From contig JADKJI010000025.1 in assembly GCA_016721085.1 (NCBI GenBank), positions 1-64,000 on the forward strand: a stretch of DNA of 64,000 bases, given 5' to 3'. The position numbers were made by a program, and so were the translations under genes. Shown piece by piece: positions 1 through 8,428 of this stretch (positions are counted from its first letter, which is position 1; each line of letters begins with the position of its first letter). Below the pieces are notes generated by a model. It was not told the DNA's origin and searched no databases. It saw only the letters and a program-made list of their open reading frames with translations. Source of the DNA: Chitinophagaceae bacterium (GTDB taxonomy: Bacteria > Bacteroidota > Bacteroidia > Chitinophagales > Chitinophagaceae).

Positions 1-23
1 ATCACAACTGCTTGATTTTGAAG

Positions 24-97
24 CTCCCCCTTCAGGACTTGAACCTGAGACCCTCTGATTAACAGTCAGATGCTCTAACCAACTGAGCTAAGGAGGA
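24..97 (-). tRNA. tRNA-Asn (anticodon GTT)
   Basis: On the minus strand a full cloverleaf can be read. It has a 7-bp acceptor stem (TCCTCCT with AGGGGGA, containing one G-U pair), a D arm TAGCTCAGTTGGTTAGAGC, an anticodon arm TCTGA/TCAGA around loop CTGTTAA, and a T arm CAGGTTCAAGTCCTG. Anticodon GTT lies at plus positions 61-63, so it decodes Asn AAY codons. CCA is not encoded after the discriminator G. The 214 bases from here to the first gene show no further feature. Confidence 0.96.
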
Positions 98-311
98 ATA
101 CCTTCCCGTTTAAGGGATTGCAAAAATAGGCCTTTTCAGGGTTTTACAAAGATTTTTGAGGTTTTTTTTGGCTTTTCAGCATGATTTTTAGCCCCTTAGA
201 AGGCCAAAAAGCCGGGGTATTCGGCTGGTTTACAGTCCAACCGGCCTTATCCAATTCCAAATAATTACTATAGCTTTAAGACACCTACTTCCACCAAAAC
301 TAACGAAGGCT

Positions 312-1307
312 ATGTTCATACTGGAAAACTACTCCACCGCAGTACTATTCTGCATCATCACCATGCTTTGCTGGGGCTCCTGGGCGAATACCCAAAAACT
401 GGCAGCAGGTAGCTGGCGATTTGAACTGTTCTATTGGGACTATGTAATCGGCATCTTACTACTCACACTTGTATTTGCCTTTACCCTTGGTAGTAATGGC
501 TCCCAGGGACGAGGGTTTATGGCCGATCTCGAACAAGCCGATAACAGCAATCTCTATTCCTCAATTCTCGGTGGCGTCATCTTCAATGCCGCCAATATAT
601 TATTAGTAGCCGCCATCGCTATCGCTGGTATGTCGGTCGCCTTCCCCGTCGGCATCGGCATTGCACTGGTACTTGGCGTTATTGTTAATTACATCGATCT
701 GCCAGAAGGCAATCCCTTATGGCTCTTCTCAGGAGTAGCTTTGATTGCTCTGGCTATCATACTGAATGCAAGAGCCTACCAGAAAACATCTTCTGCTAAC
801 GCCTCCCCCACAACGAAAGGTTTGGTATTATCCGTTGTTGCTGGTTTGTTGATGGCGTTCTTCTATCGCTTTGTAGCGAAATCAATGTTCCCCGATTTCA
901 CAAATCCAGAAGCAGGAAAGCTGAGTCCATACACCGCCATGGTATTCTTTGCTATCGGCATCCTCATCAGTAATTTCCTTTTCAATACCTATATAATGAA
1001 GAAACCCTTTGTGGGAAGTCCGGTTTCTTTTAGCGACTATTTCAAAGGAAGCTTTCGCAATCATCTTACAGGTATTCTGGGTGGAGTAATCTGGTGCATA
1101 GGAATGTCGTTCAGTATTATCGCATCCGGAAAAGCAGGTACTGCTATTTCATATGGCCTTGGACAAGGTGCCACTGTAGTAGCTGCTATTTGGGGAATTT
1201 TTATCTGGCGCGAATTCAAGAATGCACCCAAAGGAATTTCCAATTTGCTTTACGGGATGCTGTTTCTTTATATAGCAGGAATTGCCCTAATCATCTATGC
1301 CCGTTAA
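312..1307 (+). CDS. GRP-family (DMT superfamily) sugar permease, probably for ribose
   Basis: This is a 331-residue integral membrane protein with about ten hydrophobic segments. The N-terminal LCWGSWANTQKL region and glycine-rich helices such as FPVGIGIALVLG resemble the glucose/ribose porter (GRP) and RhaT-like branch of the drug/metabolite transporter superfamily. Family members take up monosaccharides by cation symport. A ribokinase gene follows 24 bases downstream on the same strand, which favours ribose as substrate, as in RbsU-RbsK pairs. That substrate is inferred from context. The start at 312 gives a normal N-terminus with the first helix beginning near residue 8. A TATAGCTTTA stretch about 40 bases upstream is a weak candidate for a -7 box. 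Confidence 0.8.
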   Translation: MFILENYSTAVLFCIITMLCWGSWANTQKLAAGSWRFELFYWDYVIGILLLTLVFAFTLGSNGSQGRGFMADLEQADNSNLYSSILGGVIFNAANILLVAAIAIAGMSVAFPVGIGIALVLGVIVNYIDLPEGNPLWLFSGVALIALAIILNARAYQKTSSANASPTTKGLVLSVVAGLLMAFFYRFVAKSMFPDFTNPEAGKLSPYTAMVFFAIGILISNFLFNTYIMKKPFVGSPVSFSDYFKGSFRNHLTGILGGVIWCIGMSFSIIASGKAGTAISYGLGQGATVVAAIWGIFIWREFKNAPKGISNLLYGMLFLYIAGIALIIYAR

Positions 1308-1331
1308 ACTGAATCATTAAATAATTTATAT

Positions 1332-2231
1332 ATGGCATCCATTGTAGTGATAGGTAGTTCCAATACCGATATGGTGGTTAAATCGAACAAGTTTCCAAAA
1401 CCTGGTGAAACAATCATGGGAGGAGAATTCTTTATGTTCTCTGGAGGAAAGGGCGCCAACCAGGCAGTTGCTGCTGCAAGAGCAGGAGGAGCGGTAAGCT
1501 TTATTGCAAAAACAGGTGATGATATATTCGGACAAAGAGCTATTACAGAATTAAGAAATGAAGGAATCGATTGTACATATATAACTGCCGATAATAATAA
1601 AGCATCTGGAGTAGCACTTATAATAGTCGATGATAAAGGAGAGAATGAAATTGTAGTTGCCCCTGGAGCCAACGATACATTGCATGAGGAACATATCGAA
1701 GCCGCCAATGATGCTATAAAGGAAGCTACTATTATACTATTCCAATTAGAGATTCCTTTATCAACCGTTTTATTCGCCGCAAAGAAAGGAAAAGAACTAA
1801 ACAAGAAAATCGTACTCAATCCCGCCCCAGCTACTATTCTTCCAACTGAACTCTTTGCCTGCTTATACCTTATCACTCCAAACGAAACAGAAGCTGAAAT
1901 ATTAACCGGAATTAAAGTGACAGATACTAACTCCGCCTCAAAAGCTGCTGATAAACTTTTACTGGCGGGAGTAGAGAATGTAATTATTACAATGGGAGCA
2001 GCTGGAGCCTATTTCAAAAATGCAGAAATGGAAATGCAGATACCTTCCCATAAGGTAACAGCTGTTGATACAACTGCTGCCGGGGATGTATTTAATGGAG
2101 TTCTCGTTGTTGAATTGGCACAAGGAAATAGTTGGGAAGAAGCTATCAAGACAGCCTGCAAAGCCGCTTCCATTTCTGTAACAAGAATGGGGGCTCAGGC
2201 ATCAATGCCTTACAGGCATGAATTAATCTGA
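1332..2231 (+). CDS. rbsK: ribokinase
   Basis: This PfkB-family sugar kinase of 299 residues has the usual ribokinase length. It phosphorylates D-ribose to ribose 5-phosphate in the cytoplasm with ATP. Visible signatures are the sugar-binding N-terminal segment with GGKGANQAVAAARAGG (about residues 38-53), NPAPA near 163, the PNETEAE stretch near 183, and the anion-hole/catalytic motif DTTAAGD at 246-252, whose last Asp is the expected base. It lies 24 bases after the permease gene, probably in one operon. The gene ends 28 bases from the convergent CoA-disulfide reductase gene. Another PfkB substrate is possible, but the motif set and the permease neighbour fit ribose best. Confidence 0.9.
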   Translation: MASIVVIGSSNTDMVVKSNKFPKPGETIMGGEFFMFSGGKGANQAVAAARAGGAVSFIAKTGDDIFGQRAITELRNEGIDCTYITADNNKASGVALIIVDDKGENEIVVAPGANDTLHEEHIEAANDAIKEATIILFQLEIPLSTVLFAAKKGKELNKKIVLNPAPATILPTELFACLYLITPNETEAEILTGIKVTDTNSASKAADKLLLAGVENVIITMGAAGAYFKNAEMEMQIPSHKVTAVDTTAAGDVFNGVLVVELAQGNSWEEAIKTACKAASISVTRMGAQASMPYRHELI

Positions 2232-2259
2232 AAACGTATTTTTTTATTTAGATACCACA

Positions 2260-3945
2260 TTACTGTGCAACCAAACCGCTATTTTCCAATAATCTTTTCT
2301 CTGCATCACATGCCTCCCATAGCTTATAACCTCCTGACAGGTTAAATACATTAGCAAATCCACTTTGAAGCAGAATTCTTTGAGCCAAATAACCTCTTAA
2401 TCCTATTTGACAATATATATATATGGTTGCATCTTTGGGTAAATCTTCTAATCGATCCCTTAATGTATCAACCGGAATGTTTATGGCACCTTTTATTGAA
2501 CCATTGCAATATTCCTTTTCTGTTCTTACGTCAAGCAATATATCCTCCATTCCAATTTGTGAAGTGGTACTCCAGGGAACTACCTGTAATCTTTTTTGAA
2601 TTATATTCTCCGCTACAAAGCCAGCCATATTCACAGGGTCTTTTGCAGAAGAATAAGGTGGTGCATATGCGTGCTCGAATTCTGTTAATTCATAGATTGT
2701 ACTTCCTCTTTTTATTACAGAACTTAGCATATCAATACGCTTATCAACTCCTTCCACTCCAATTATCTGTGCGCCTAGCAATTTGCCATCTTCTGGAGAA
2801 AAAACAATTTGTATAGAGAGCTGTTCTGAACCTGGATAATAACCTGCATGCGAGCCACTATGCGTAGTGGAAACAAGATGCGGAATATTCGCAGCTTTCA
2901 AATGCTTACTGGCTACACCAGCTACTGCAACGGTTTGGTCAAATACTTTTACAATAGCTGTATTAATAGCACCATTGTAAGAATTTTTATTTCCAAGTAC
3001 TATATTATTCGCACATATTCTTCCTTGTTTATTGGCAGGACCAGCGAGATATGTTGACATGCTATTCCCGGTAATAGGATTGATAAACTCAATAGCATCT
3101 CCTACTGCATAAATATCGGGGTCAGATGTTTGAAGATATTCATTAACGAGTATCCCTTTTGCACTACCCAGTTTCAATCCTGCAGCTACTGCTAATCTTG
3201 TATCTGGTCTTACTCCGATAGAAAGTATTACCACATCAGCATCTAACGGCGCTTCCTCTTTCAACAAAACTTTCAATCCATCCTCATTTCTTTCAAACCC
3301 TGTAACAGCTGTTTTTAATCTGAGGTCAACTCCTTTGCTACGGATATGTCGTTGTGCTAGAGCTGCAATAGGAAAATCTGTAGGAGCTAATACCTGATCG
3401 CCCATTTCAACTATTGTAACTTTCATTCCCAAATGATGCAGGTTCTCCGCCATTTCAAGTCCTATAAAACCAGCACCAATAACTACAGCCTTCCCACCTT
3501 GAAACTGGCTTACATATGCTTTGATTTTATCTGTGTCGGTAACATTTCTTAAAGTGAAAATTCCTTCGCTGTTAATACCTTCTAATGGAGGTCTGATAGG
3601 TTCTGCTCCTGGAGAAAGCACAAGTTTATCATAAGATTCAGCATATAATTCTCCTGTCTTCAGATTCCTGACTTCAACTGATTTTGTATCAGGATGAATA
3701 GCCATCACTTCACTTAATACTCTTGCTTCTATATTAAACCGTTCCTTGAAAGTTGTTGCATTTGATACAAACAATTGGTTGCGGTCTGTAATCACATCTC
3801 CTATATAATATGGAAGGCCACAGTTAGCATAAGATATATAACTGCCTTTTTCAAACAGAATAATCTCTGCTTGCTCATCTAATCTTCTCAATCGGGCTGC
3901 TGTACTGGCTCCACCGGCCACTCCTCCAATTATCAGGTATTTCAT
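2260..3945 (-). CDS. CoA-disulfide reductase / NAD(P)H oxidoreductase with C-terminal rhodanese domain
   Basis: This 561-residue flavoprotein belongs to the pyridine-nucleotide-disulfide oxidoreductase class. The FAD-binding GxGxxG variant IIGGVAGGAS is at residues 5-14. The single active-site cysteine of CoA-disulfide reductases sits in SYANCGLPYYIG (Cys42). A second dinucleotide fold, VIGAGFIGLEMAE, lies near 155-167, and the AVGDA motif near 285. Residues from about 465 form a rhodanese domain with DVRTEKEY and active-site loop CQIGLRG. Such fusions act on CoA disulfides, CoA persulfides or polysulfide, so a role in thiol or sulfane-sulfur homeostasis is likely. The exact substrate cannot be read from sequence. 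It is monocistronic and convergent with rbsK. Confidence 0.88.
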   Translation of the reverse strand: MKYLIIGGVAGGASTAARLRRLDEQAEIILFEKGSYISYANCGLPYYIGDVITDRNQLFVSNATTFKERFNIEARVLSEVMAIHPDTKSVEVRNLKTGELYAESYDKLVLSPGAEPIRPPLEGINSEGIFTLRNVTDTDKIKAYVSQFQGGKAVVIGAGFIGLEMAENLHHLGMKVTIVEMGDQVLAPTDFPIAALAQRHIRSKGVDLRLKTAVTGFERNEDGLKVLLKEEAPLDADVVILSIGVRPDTRLAVAAGLKLGSAKGILVNEYLQTSDPDIYAVGDAIEFINPITGNSMSTYLAGPANKQGRICANNIVLGNKNSYNGAINTAIVKVFDQTVAVAGVASKHLKAANIPHLVSTTHSGSHAGYYPGSEQLSIQIVFSPEDGKLLGAQIIGVEGVDKRIDMLSSVIKRGSTIYELTEFEHAYAPPYSSAKDPVNMAGFVAENIIQKRLQVVPWSTTSQIGMEDILLDVRTEKEYCNGSIKGAINIPVDTLRDRLEDLPKDATIYIYCQIGLRGYLAQRILLQSGFANVFNLSGGYKLWEACDAEKRLLENSGLVAQ

Positions 3946-4000
3946 ATAATCTTCGTTTAGAATTACAATACAAAGAAAACAGAATACCTATTGAAAAGAT

Positions 4001-4014
4001 GTAACATATGTCAC
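4001..4014. promoter_or_regulatory. CRP/FNR-type palindrome upstream of the CoA-disulfide reductase gene
   Basis: GTAACATATGTCAC lies 56 bases upstream of the reductase start codon and reads GTRAC-N4-GTYAC, the arm type bound by CRP/FNR-family regulators. Position and symmetry are visible; the regulator is unknown. Confidence 0.3.
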
Positions 4015-4087
4015 CGGTGGTAGAGGGGGGCGGTATGATTAAAGTCAGGAATTGTGCCTAAAGCTTAGGGCTAAGGCCTAAGGCTGA

Positions 4088-4244
4088 ATACAAATACAGT
4101 AACCGCAGAGGCGCGAAGACGCAGGGAGGAACTCCTCTGCGTCTCCGCGCCTCTGCGGTTAAAAAATCAACAAACTAAACTCACCAACTACTCAGCCCTC
4201 TGGAACCTATTACCCCTCTTGAACTTCTGGAACTTCCTAGAACT
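4088..4244. repeat. 3'-end repeat: GC-rich inverted repeat plus GTTCAAG-type tail
   Basis: The core, 4101-4160, is an imperfect inverted repeat beginning AACCGCAGAGGCGC and ending GCGCCTCTGCGGTT. It is preceded by AATACAAATACA. A related copy lies at 47849-47930 after pckG. Between this palindrome and the GNAT stop codon is a run of degenerate GTTCAAGAAG/GGTTCCAGAGG units (4196-4244, minus-strand sense) that is also found after pckG and after the DUF4920 gene. Just upstream, 4057-4086 holds short CTAAGGC-type tandem repeats. The hairpin may work as a transcript end or stabiliser between the convergent-facing genes; that is inference. Confidence 0.75.
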
Positions 4245-4785
4245 CCCACAACACAATATCCCACTTCACGCCCCCATACTCCAACGTATCCACCACAACA
4301 AACCCCGTTTTTAAATGAGCTTTGATAGATCGCTGATTGGTTTGTACCACATCTGTAATAAGATAATCATAGTTATCCTTCAGACTTTCCTTATAAAATT
4401 CATACATGCGTTGCACTAATCCCTGGCCTCGATATCCTTTGCCTACACATAGCTGTCCTACTACTACATATCTGGTATTCTTTAAAGTAGTTCCTTTATA
4501 AATTACCTTATCGATCGTATTGAAAAGATCGGCTAAAAGAGGATGTTGCTCCCTAATGGGATTGGTTGCTACCAATGCATATCCAACAACAGTATCATTA
4601 TCTTTTGCAATGATTGAGGGATGCACATCATGCATGGCTTTGAGAAATTCAACGGTGTACTCAGCAGTAACAAATCCCTCTTTACTGGCTTCTGCAGCAC
4701 TCAAATGCTTACCCAGATTCTGCTCCTGCAGCAATCGAATACCTTCTAACTCTTTCATCTCAGAAACCAGCTTAACAATAACCAT
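4237..4785 (-). CDS. GNAT-family N-acetyltransferase
   Basis: This 182-residue cytoplasmic protein has the GNAT acyl-CoA binding signature. The V-x-x-x-x-R/Q-G-x-G loop appears as VGKGYRGQGLVQRMYEF near residues 113-129, preceded by the beta-strand VVVGQLCV. The C-terminal NQRSIKAHLKTGF is the usual asparagine-containing motif B region. The acetylated substrate cannot be predicted. The gene is monocistronic: a strong terminator of the neighbouring redox operon lies upstream and a repeat lies directly at its stop codon. The start at 4785 was kept because it yields a complete first strand; an internal Met ten codons later is also possible. Confidence 0.8.
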   Translation of the reverse strand: MVIVKLVSEMKELEGIRLLQEQNLGKHLSAAEASKEGFVTAEYTVEFLKAMHDVHPSIIAKDNDTVVGYALVATNPIREQHPLLADLFNTIDKVIYKGTTLKNTRYVVVGQLCVGKGYRGQGLVQRMYEFYKESLKDNYDYLITDVVQTNQRSIKAHLKTGFVVVDTLEYGGVKWDIVLWEF

Positions 4786-4850
4786 CTTAGTAATTGTGCG
4801 TTTAGTTATGATTGTAAATTACTGCAATCATCCTAATGTGCCCAAAAACA

Positions 4851-4878
4851 AAAAAGGATATGGTGGCCCATATCCTTT
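4851..4878 (-). terminator. rho-independent terminator of the redox operon
   Basis: An 11-bp perfect stem (AAAGGATATGG with CCATATCCTTT) and 4-base loop are followed on the minus strand by a T-rich run. It sits 24 bases past the last gene of the NrfD operon. Confidence 0.85.
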
Positions 4879-4901
4879 CACATTTAACTCATAATCATCT
4901 A

Positions 4902-5777
4902 TTATGCACCAAGTTTTTTTAATTTTCTGATTTGACCTATAAGATAGAGCAACACAACCCATACTCCAATGATGATGGTATAGGCCATAAATTCTAACCA
5001 TACAGGCGACTGACCCCTTCTTGCAAAAAGGGTTCTTTTATAATACTCAGATTCATGCTTATAATACTTTCCCCAGGGAACAGTTTTTTCTGCTGTAATA
5101 CTTCCATACAAATCACTCTCTTCAATCCTTGCTACAAGAACAAGGTTTCCTTTTGCATCTCCGGGCAAACTATCATGTTTGAATTCAGCGGTTACTGCTC
5201 CTGTTGAATCTGTAGTATAAGTCTGTGTTTCATTTACATTCAAGTCGCCATCCATACGTTTTATGGCAATCTTCAACTCTACATCCTTCATCGGTTGCCA
5301 GGAAGAGTCTTTGAAAGCTAAAACTGTTGCTGTGATATTTCGACCTTCAGCAGTATCGATTTGAATTTTTGCTTTTGTTACATCTGCTGTTCCACTGGCA
5401 GCATCGAATTCCTTAGATGCTTCTGAACTAACAATAAAACTATGTGTTGCGGCACTATTCCATTCATCTCTTGCTGTTGGAGGAATAAAAATAACTGATT
5501 CACCATTTTCATTAGTAAATCCTTTACCTAAAAGATGTGCCGGATCTTCGGAAGTGATATAGAAGTTCAATTTGATGTCAGCAACCTGTTTGAACTTACC
5601 ATCCATTTTAGTTTTGGCGTTTGCTTTAAGGTATTGAACACGGCCGTTGTCGTTGAAGTATCCAACACTTAGGTTCAAGACGGGCTTTGTTGAATCCTGA
5701 GAAAATGAAACAGCTTGTAAACAGCTCAGCAACACTATTGTGCTAATGATATATTTATACATTTTCATGTTCTTCAA
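4902..5777 (-). CDS. membrane-anchored beta-rich protein of the NrfD redox module
   Basis: This 291-residue protein of unknown function has an N-terminal signal peptide (hydrophobic core about residues 8-25, cleavage near SFSQ). A beta-strand-rich extracytoplasmic region of about 220 residues contains two repeats resembling Ig-like or transthyretin-like folds (FTNENGESVIFIPP and YTTDSTGAVTAEF). One C-terminal transmembrane helix near 263-281 is followed by a basic tail. Its start codon lies inside the end of the NrfD gene (23-base overlap), so translation is probably coupled. It is the last gene before the terminator. I infer an accessory or scaffold role in the membrane redox complex; no catalytic motif is visible. 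Confidence 0.75.
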   Translation of the reverse strand: MKNMKMYKYIISTIVLLSCLQAVSFSQDSTKPVLNLSVGYFNDNGRVQYLKANAKTKMDGKFKQVADIKLNFYITSEDPAHLLGKGFTNENGESVIFIPPTARDEWNSAATHSFIVSSEASKEFDAASGTADVTKAKIQIDTAEGRNITATVLAFKDSSWQPMKDVELKIAIKRMDGDLNVNETQTYTTDSTGAVTAEFKHDSLPGDAKGNLVLVARIEESDLYGSITAEKTVPWGKYYKHESEYYKRTLFARRGQSPVWLEFMAYTIIIGVWVVLLYLIGQIRKLKKLGA

Positions 5778-7062
5778 TTTCAGTGATTGTTTCTTGAATA
5801 GGTATTATAGGGAAAATACGGGCGAAGATGGTGATGATCAATAACACACCAGCCAAAGAGCCCATAGCTATTGCCCATTCTTCCCAACTTGGAAAATAAT
5901 GGCGATAGCTATCAGGAACATCCTGCATTGGCAAGAAAGGATGTAATAATGTTGGTGTAACTATCAGATATCTTTTAAACCAGGAACCTATCACCACTAA
6001 ACATCCGGCAATAAAAGCAGGCAAAGGCTTTCTTCCCTTCTTAAATAAAAGGATGAATATTGGAATAATCATAGCTGTGAAAATCGCAAACCAGAATATA
6101 GGCGCAAATTCACCAGTGAATAAACCAACCAGATGTTCTTCTTCTGGTTTTTTCATCTTGAAAGCTGGTACAAGGAATTCGTTGATATTAAAATAGAGGT
6201 ATAATAATGCCAGCATCACAAGCACTTTCCCCATCTTATCGAAATGATCTTCCTTAATATAATTCTCCAGCTTATAGGCTTTCCTAAAAACATACATAGC
6301 AACTACAACACCACCAGCTCCTACCAGAAAAGCTCCTGATATGAAGTAGGCTCCGAAGTTGGTACTATCCCAACCCGGACGATAGGTAGTAGCGAATAAC
6401 CAGGAAGTAACTGTGTGGATTGAAAACGCTACGGGTATAATAGTAATGGAAAGTATGCTGATTGCTCTTTCGTTAATCTTGATCTGTCCTGGTGTATTCT
6501 TCCAGAATGAACCAAGGAAAGAATATAGTTTATCAAGTCCTTTAGATGTCTTTTCCTTAAGCTTCATCAGGATGTTCAAGTCGGGAAGCAATGGAAAATA
6601 CAAAAGAAGCATACTTATGAAGAAATAGGTCGTGATAACTATTACGTCCCAGATGATGGGTGATTGTAATCTTCCATGAAGGAAGAGATTATAAAACCTT
6701 TCCGGACGACCCATATCCACTACAATGATAATGGACGCGAATGTAATAGCAGCTACCGCAATAATCTCTGCTATTCTCGTTAGTGGAGTACTCCAATGAA
6801 CATCAGATAAGCGAAGTACCGCTGTAATCAGCGAACCTACGAGACTGATGGCTACGAAGAAAACGAAATTGGAAATATAGATACCCCATGATACATAGTC
6901 GCGCATGGAAGTAACAACAAGTCCTTTAGATAATTGCCTTATATAAGCGAATAGTCCTACAGCGCATATAAAGAGTAAGATGCCGACCCAAATCATACCT
7001 CTTTTTCCGAACTGCTGAGGCTTCAGGTCTTGAATGACTTTTTGTTTGGCTAAGTTTTCCAC
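5755..7062 (-). CDS. NrfD/PsrC-family quinone-interacting membrane subunit
   Basis: This 435-residue polytopic protein has about ten transmembrane segments. It matches the NrfD/polysulfide-reductase membrane-subunit family, with SWGIYISNFVFFVAISLVGS early and the conserved helix context DMGRPERFYNLFLHG near residues 115-129. These subunits exchange electrons between the quinone pool and a periplasmic iron-sulfur subunit. It is 16 bases downstream of the four-cluster ferredoxin gene and overlaps the next gene by 23 bases, so the three are one unit. No molybdopterin or other catalytic subunit is encoded nearby, so the reaction served (quinol oxidation, sulfur or other anion reduction) cannot be assigned. 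Confidence 0.88.
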   Translation of the reverse strand: MENLAKQKVIQDLKPQQFGKRGMIWVGILLFICAVGLFAYIRQLSKGLVVTSMRDYVSWGIYISNFVFFVAISLVGSLITAVLRLSDVHWSTPLTRIAEIIAVAAITFASIIIVVDMGRPERFYNLFLHGRLQSPIIWDVIVITTYFFISMLLLYFPLLPDLNILMKLKEKTSKGLDKLYSFLGSFWKNTPGQIKINERAISILSITIIPVAFSIHTVTSWLFATTYRPGWDSTNFGAYFISGAFLVGAGGVVVAMYVFRKAYKLENYIKEDHFDKMGKVLVMLALLYLYFNINEFLVPAFKMKKPEEEHLVGLFTGEFAPIFWFAIFTAMIIPIFILLFKKGRKPLPAFIAGCLVVIGSWFKRYLIVTPTLLHPFLPMQDVPDSYRHYFPSWEEWAIAMGSLAGVLLIITIFARIFPIIPIQETITEIEEHENV

Positions 7063-7078
7063 GATTTATAATTTAGGA

Positions 7079-8005
7079 TTAACTTTTTTTAGCTTCTTCT
7101 TTTGTCTCCGCATTTTCAAATGGGAAATTCCTGTTTACAGGAGGCAGGTAATAAACACTTGGTTTTGTACCCAGGTCTTCCATAAGACGATATCCAGCCT
7201 TATCCTTTATCAAATCGGAGAAACGGAATGTTTCAGCGCCATTGGTTACGGAATCTTCAAGCATGTCGCCGAATAAGAAAACTCCGTTAGGACAAGCAGA
7301 CACGCAATGTGGTAATTCACCTTTGCGAGCCATATCGGGACAGAAATCGCATTTTCCTACTGTACCTTTTTTCTGAGGCACACTACTTTCGCAGGAATAA
7401 GGCTGTGCAGCAATTTCTGGTTCCATTTCAGGTTCTTCCCAGTTAAATACCCTGGTTGAGTATGGACAAGCTGCCATACAAAAACGACAACCGATACAAC
7501 GATCGCTATCAATCAACACAATTCCATCCTGACGTTTAAAGGTTGCGTCTACAGGACATACTTTAACACATGGGGGTTCATCGCAATGCATGCAAGTGGT
7601 AGGTTGCCAATAGGGAGCTGTATGCTCGGCATCCTGCATGGGATATACTTTTATCCAGTTCTGTCCGGGATGCACATGGTGCATATGGTTACAGGCCGAC
7701 TGGCATTTTTTGAGGCTTTTACATCTTGAAAGGTCTATGACCATTACAAATTTCTTGTTGCCGATACCCAAACGGGCAGCATCATTCGAAACTGCTGGTA
7801 AGTGAGGTACTGGTTTCAGGAAGGCTTTGTCGATTTCAATCACTTCGCCATCAACAGAAAGTAGTTTAACCATTTCGCCAGAGGGGTTTACCATTTCGGC
7901 GGCATCCTTTTCAAAAGGATTCTTTGTATTACAACCCGCCAGTGCAGCCCCGGCCAATAAACTGGCAGCAAGAAATTCTCTTCTGGAAGTATCGTGTGTA
8001 TTCAT
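7079..8005 (-). CDS. Tat-exported lipoprotein-like 4Fe-4S ferredoxin (DmsB/NrfC-like electron-transfer subunit)
   Basis: This 308-residue iron-sulfur subunit starts with a twin-arginine signal SRREFLAAS and a possible lipobox ALAGC (Cys25). It should therefore be exported folded and perhaps lipid-anchored. Four cysteine groups are visible: CKSLKKCQSAC near 103, CMHCDEPPCVKVCP, CIGCRFCMAACP, and a split CDFC...CVSACP. The first group departs from the usual CxxCxxC spacing. The partner is the NrfD membrane protein encoded next, so it would pass electrons between that protein and a soluble donor or acceptor such as the cytochrome c of this cluster. The segment before the first cluster (MVKLLSVDGEVIEID) resembles the end of the small protein encoded upstream. 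Confidence 0.87.
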   Translation of the reverse strand: MNTHDTSRREFLAASLLAGAALAGCNTKNPFEKDAAEMVNPSGEMVKLLSVDGEVIEIDKAFLKPVPHLPAVSNDAARLGIGNKKFVMVIDLSRCKSLKKCQSACNHMHHVHPGQNWIKVYPMQDAEHTAPYWQPTTCMHCDEPPCVKVCPVDATFKRQDGIVLIDSDRCIGCRFCMAACPYSTRVFNWEEPEMEPEIAAQPYSCESSVPQKKGTVGKCDFCPDMARKGELPHCVSACPNGVFLFGDMLEDSVTNGAETFRFSDLIKDKAGYRLMEDLGTKPSVYYLPPVNRNFPFENAETKEEAKKS

Positions 8006-8087
8006 TGTTTAAAGAATAAAGGATTATGACTTTTTAACCCATTCCTGCAACTCCTTATTACTAACCTTTGGTGCTCTGGACGCAATT

Positions 8088-8288
8088 CTAGAAATCTACC
8101 TCCACTAACTGGCCATCTTGTGTGAGCACTTTCATTGTTTTCTTCTCGTCTGGAGGGGGCGCACAGGAAATAACCTCTTTAGCCTTTCCAAACATTCCGA
8201 ATCTAAAAATGGAAAGAAGCGATAGCAATCCGATGCCAGCCAGTAATTTTCTTCTGGTCTTCATGGTAGATGGTGCCATTTCTTTCAT
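8088..8288 (-). CDS. small twin-arginine signal protein of the redox module, apparently frameshifted
   Basis: The 66-residue frame has a Tat-type N-terminus (TRRKLLAG followed by a hydrophobic stretch), a lone cysteine in ISCAPPPDEKK, and ends MKVLTQDGQLVEVDF. That ending resembles MVKLLSVDGEVIEID of the ferredoxin encoded next, so both may share a short docking or maturation segment. The stop at 8088 looks artificial. In the adjacent frame the DNA continues with a coherent stretch (ISRIASRAPK, then VSNKELQEWVKKS) and stops at 8024, just before the ferredoxin gene. A one-base change in the AAA at 8092-8094 would give a protein of about 87 residues. No function is known to me. Confidence 0.65.
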   Translation of the reverse strand: MKEMAPSTMKTRRKLLAGIGLLSLLSIFRFGMFGKAKEVISCAPPPDEKKTMKVLTQDGQLVEVDF

Positions 8289-8393
8289 GATTACTGTTTA
8301 ATTGGTAAATGAATTCGGGGACTGAAAAATAAAACGCCTGCTGCAATGGATCTATAGCCATTAGCGTACATGAAAGTCAAATAAATGCAGGCG

Positions 8394-8424
8394 AAAAAAG
8401 TTAGCGGGCATTAGCCCGCTAAAC
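8394..8424 (-). terminator. terminator after the cytochrome c gene
   Basis: A 9-bp stem (TTAGCGGGC with GCCCGCTAA, loop ATTA) is followed on the minus strand by ACTTTTTT. It begins within five bases of the cytochrome c stop codon, so this gene may be transcribed separately from the rest of the module. A wider pair of arms, CGCCTGC/GCAGGCG (8335-8341 and 8387-8393), encloses the next 45 bases and is followed by TTTTATTTTT. Confidence 0.75.
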
Positions 8425-8428
8425 TTGG

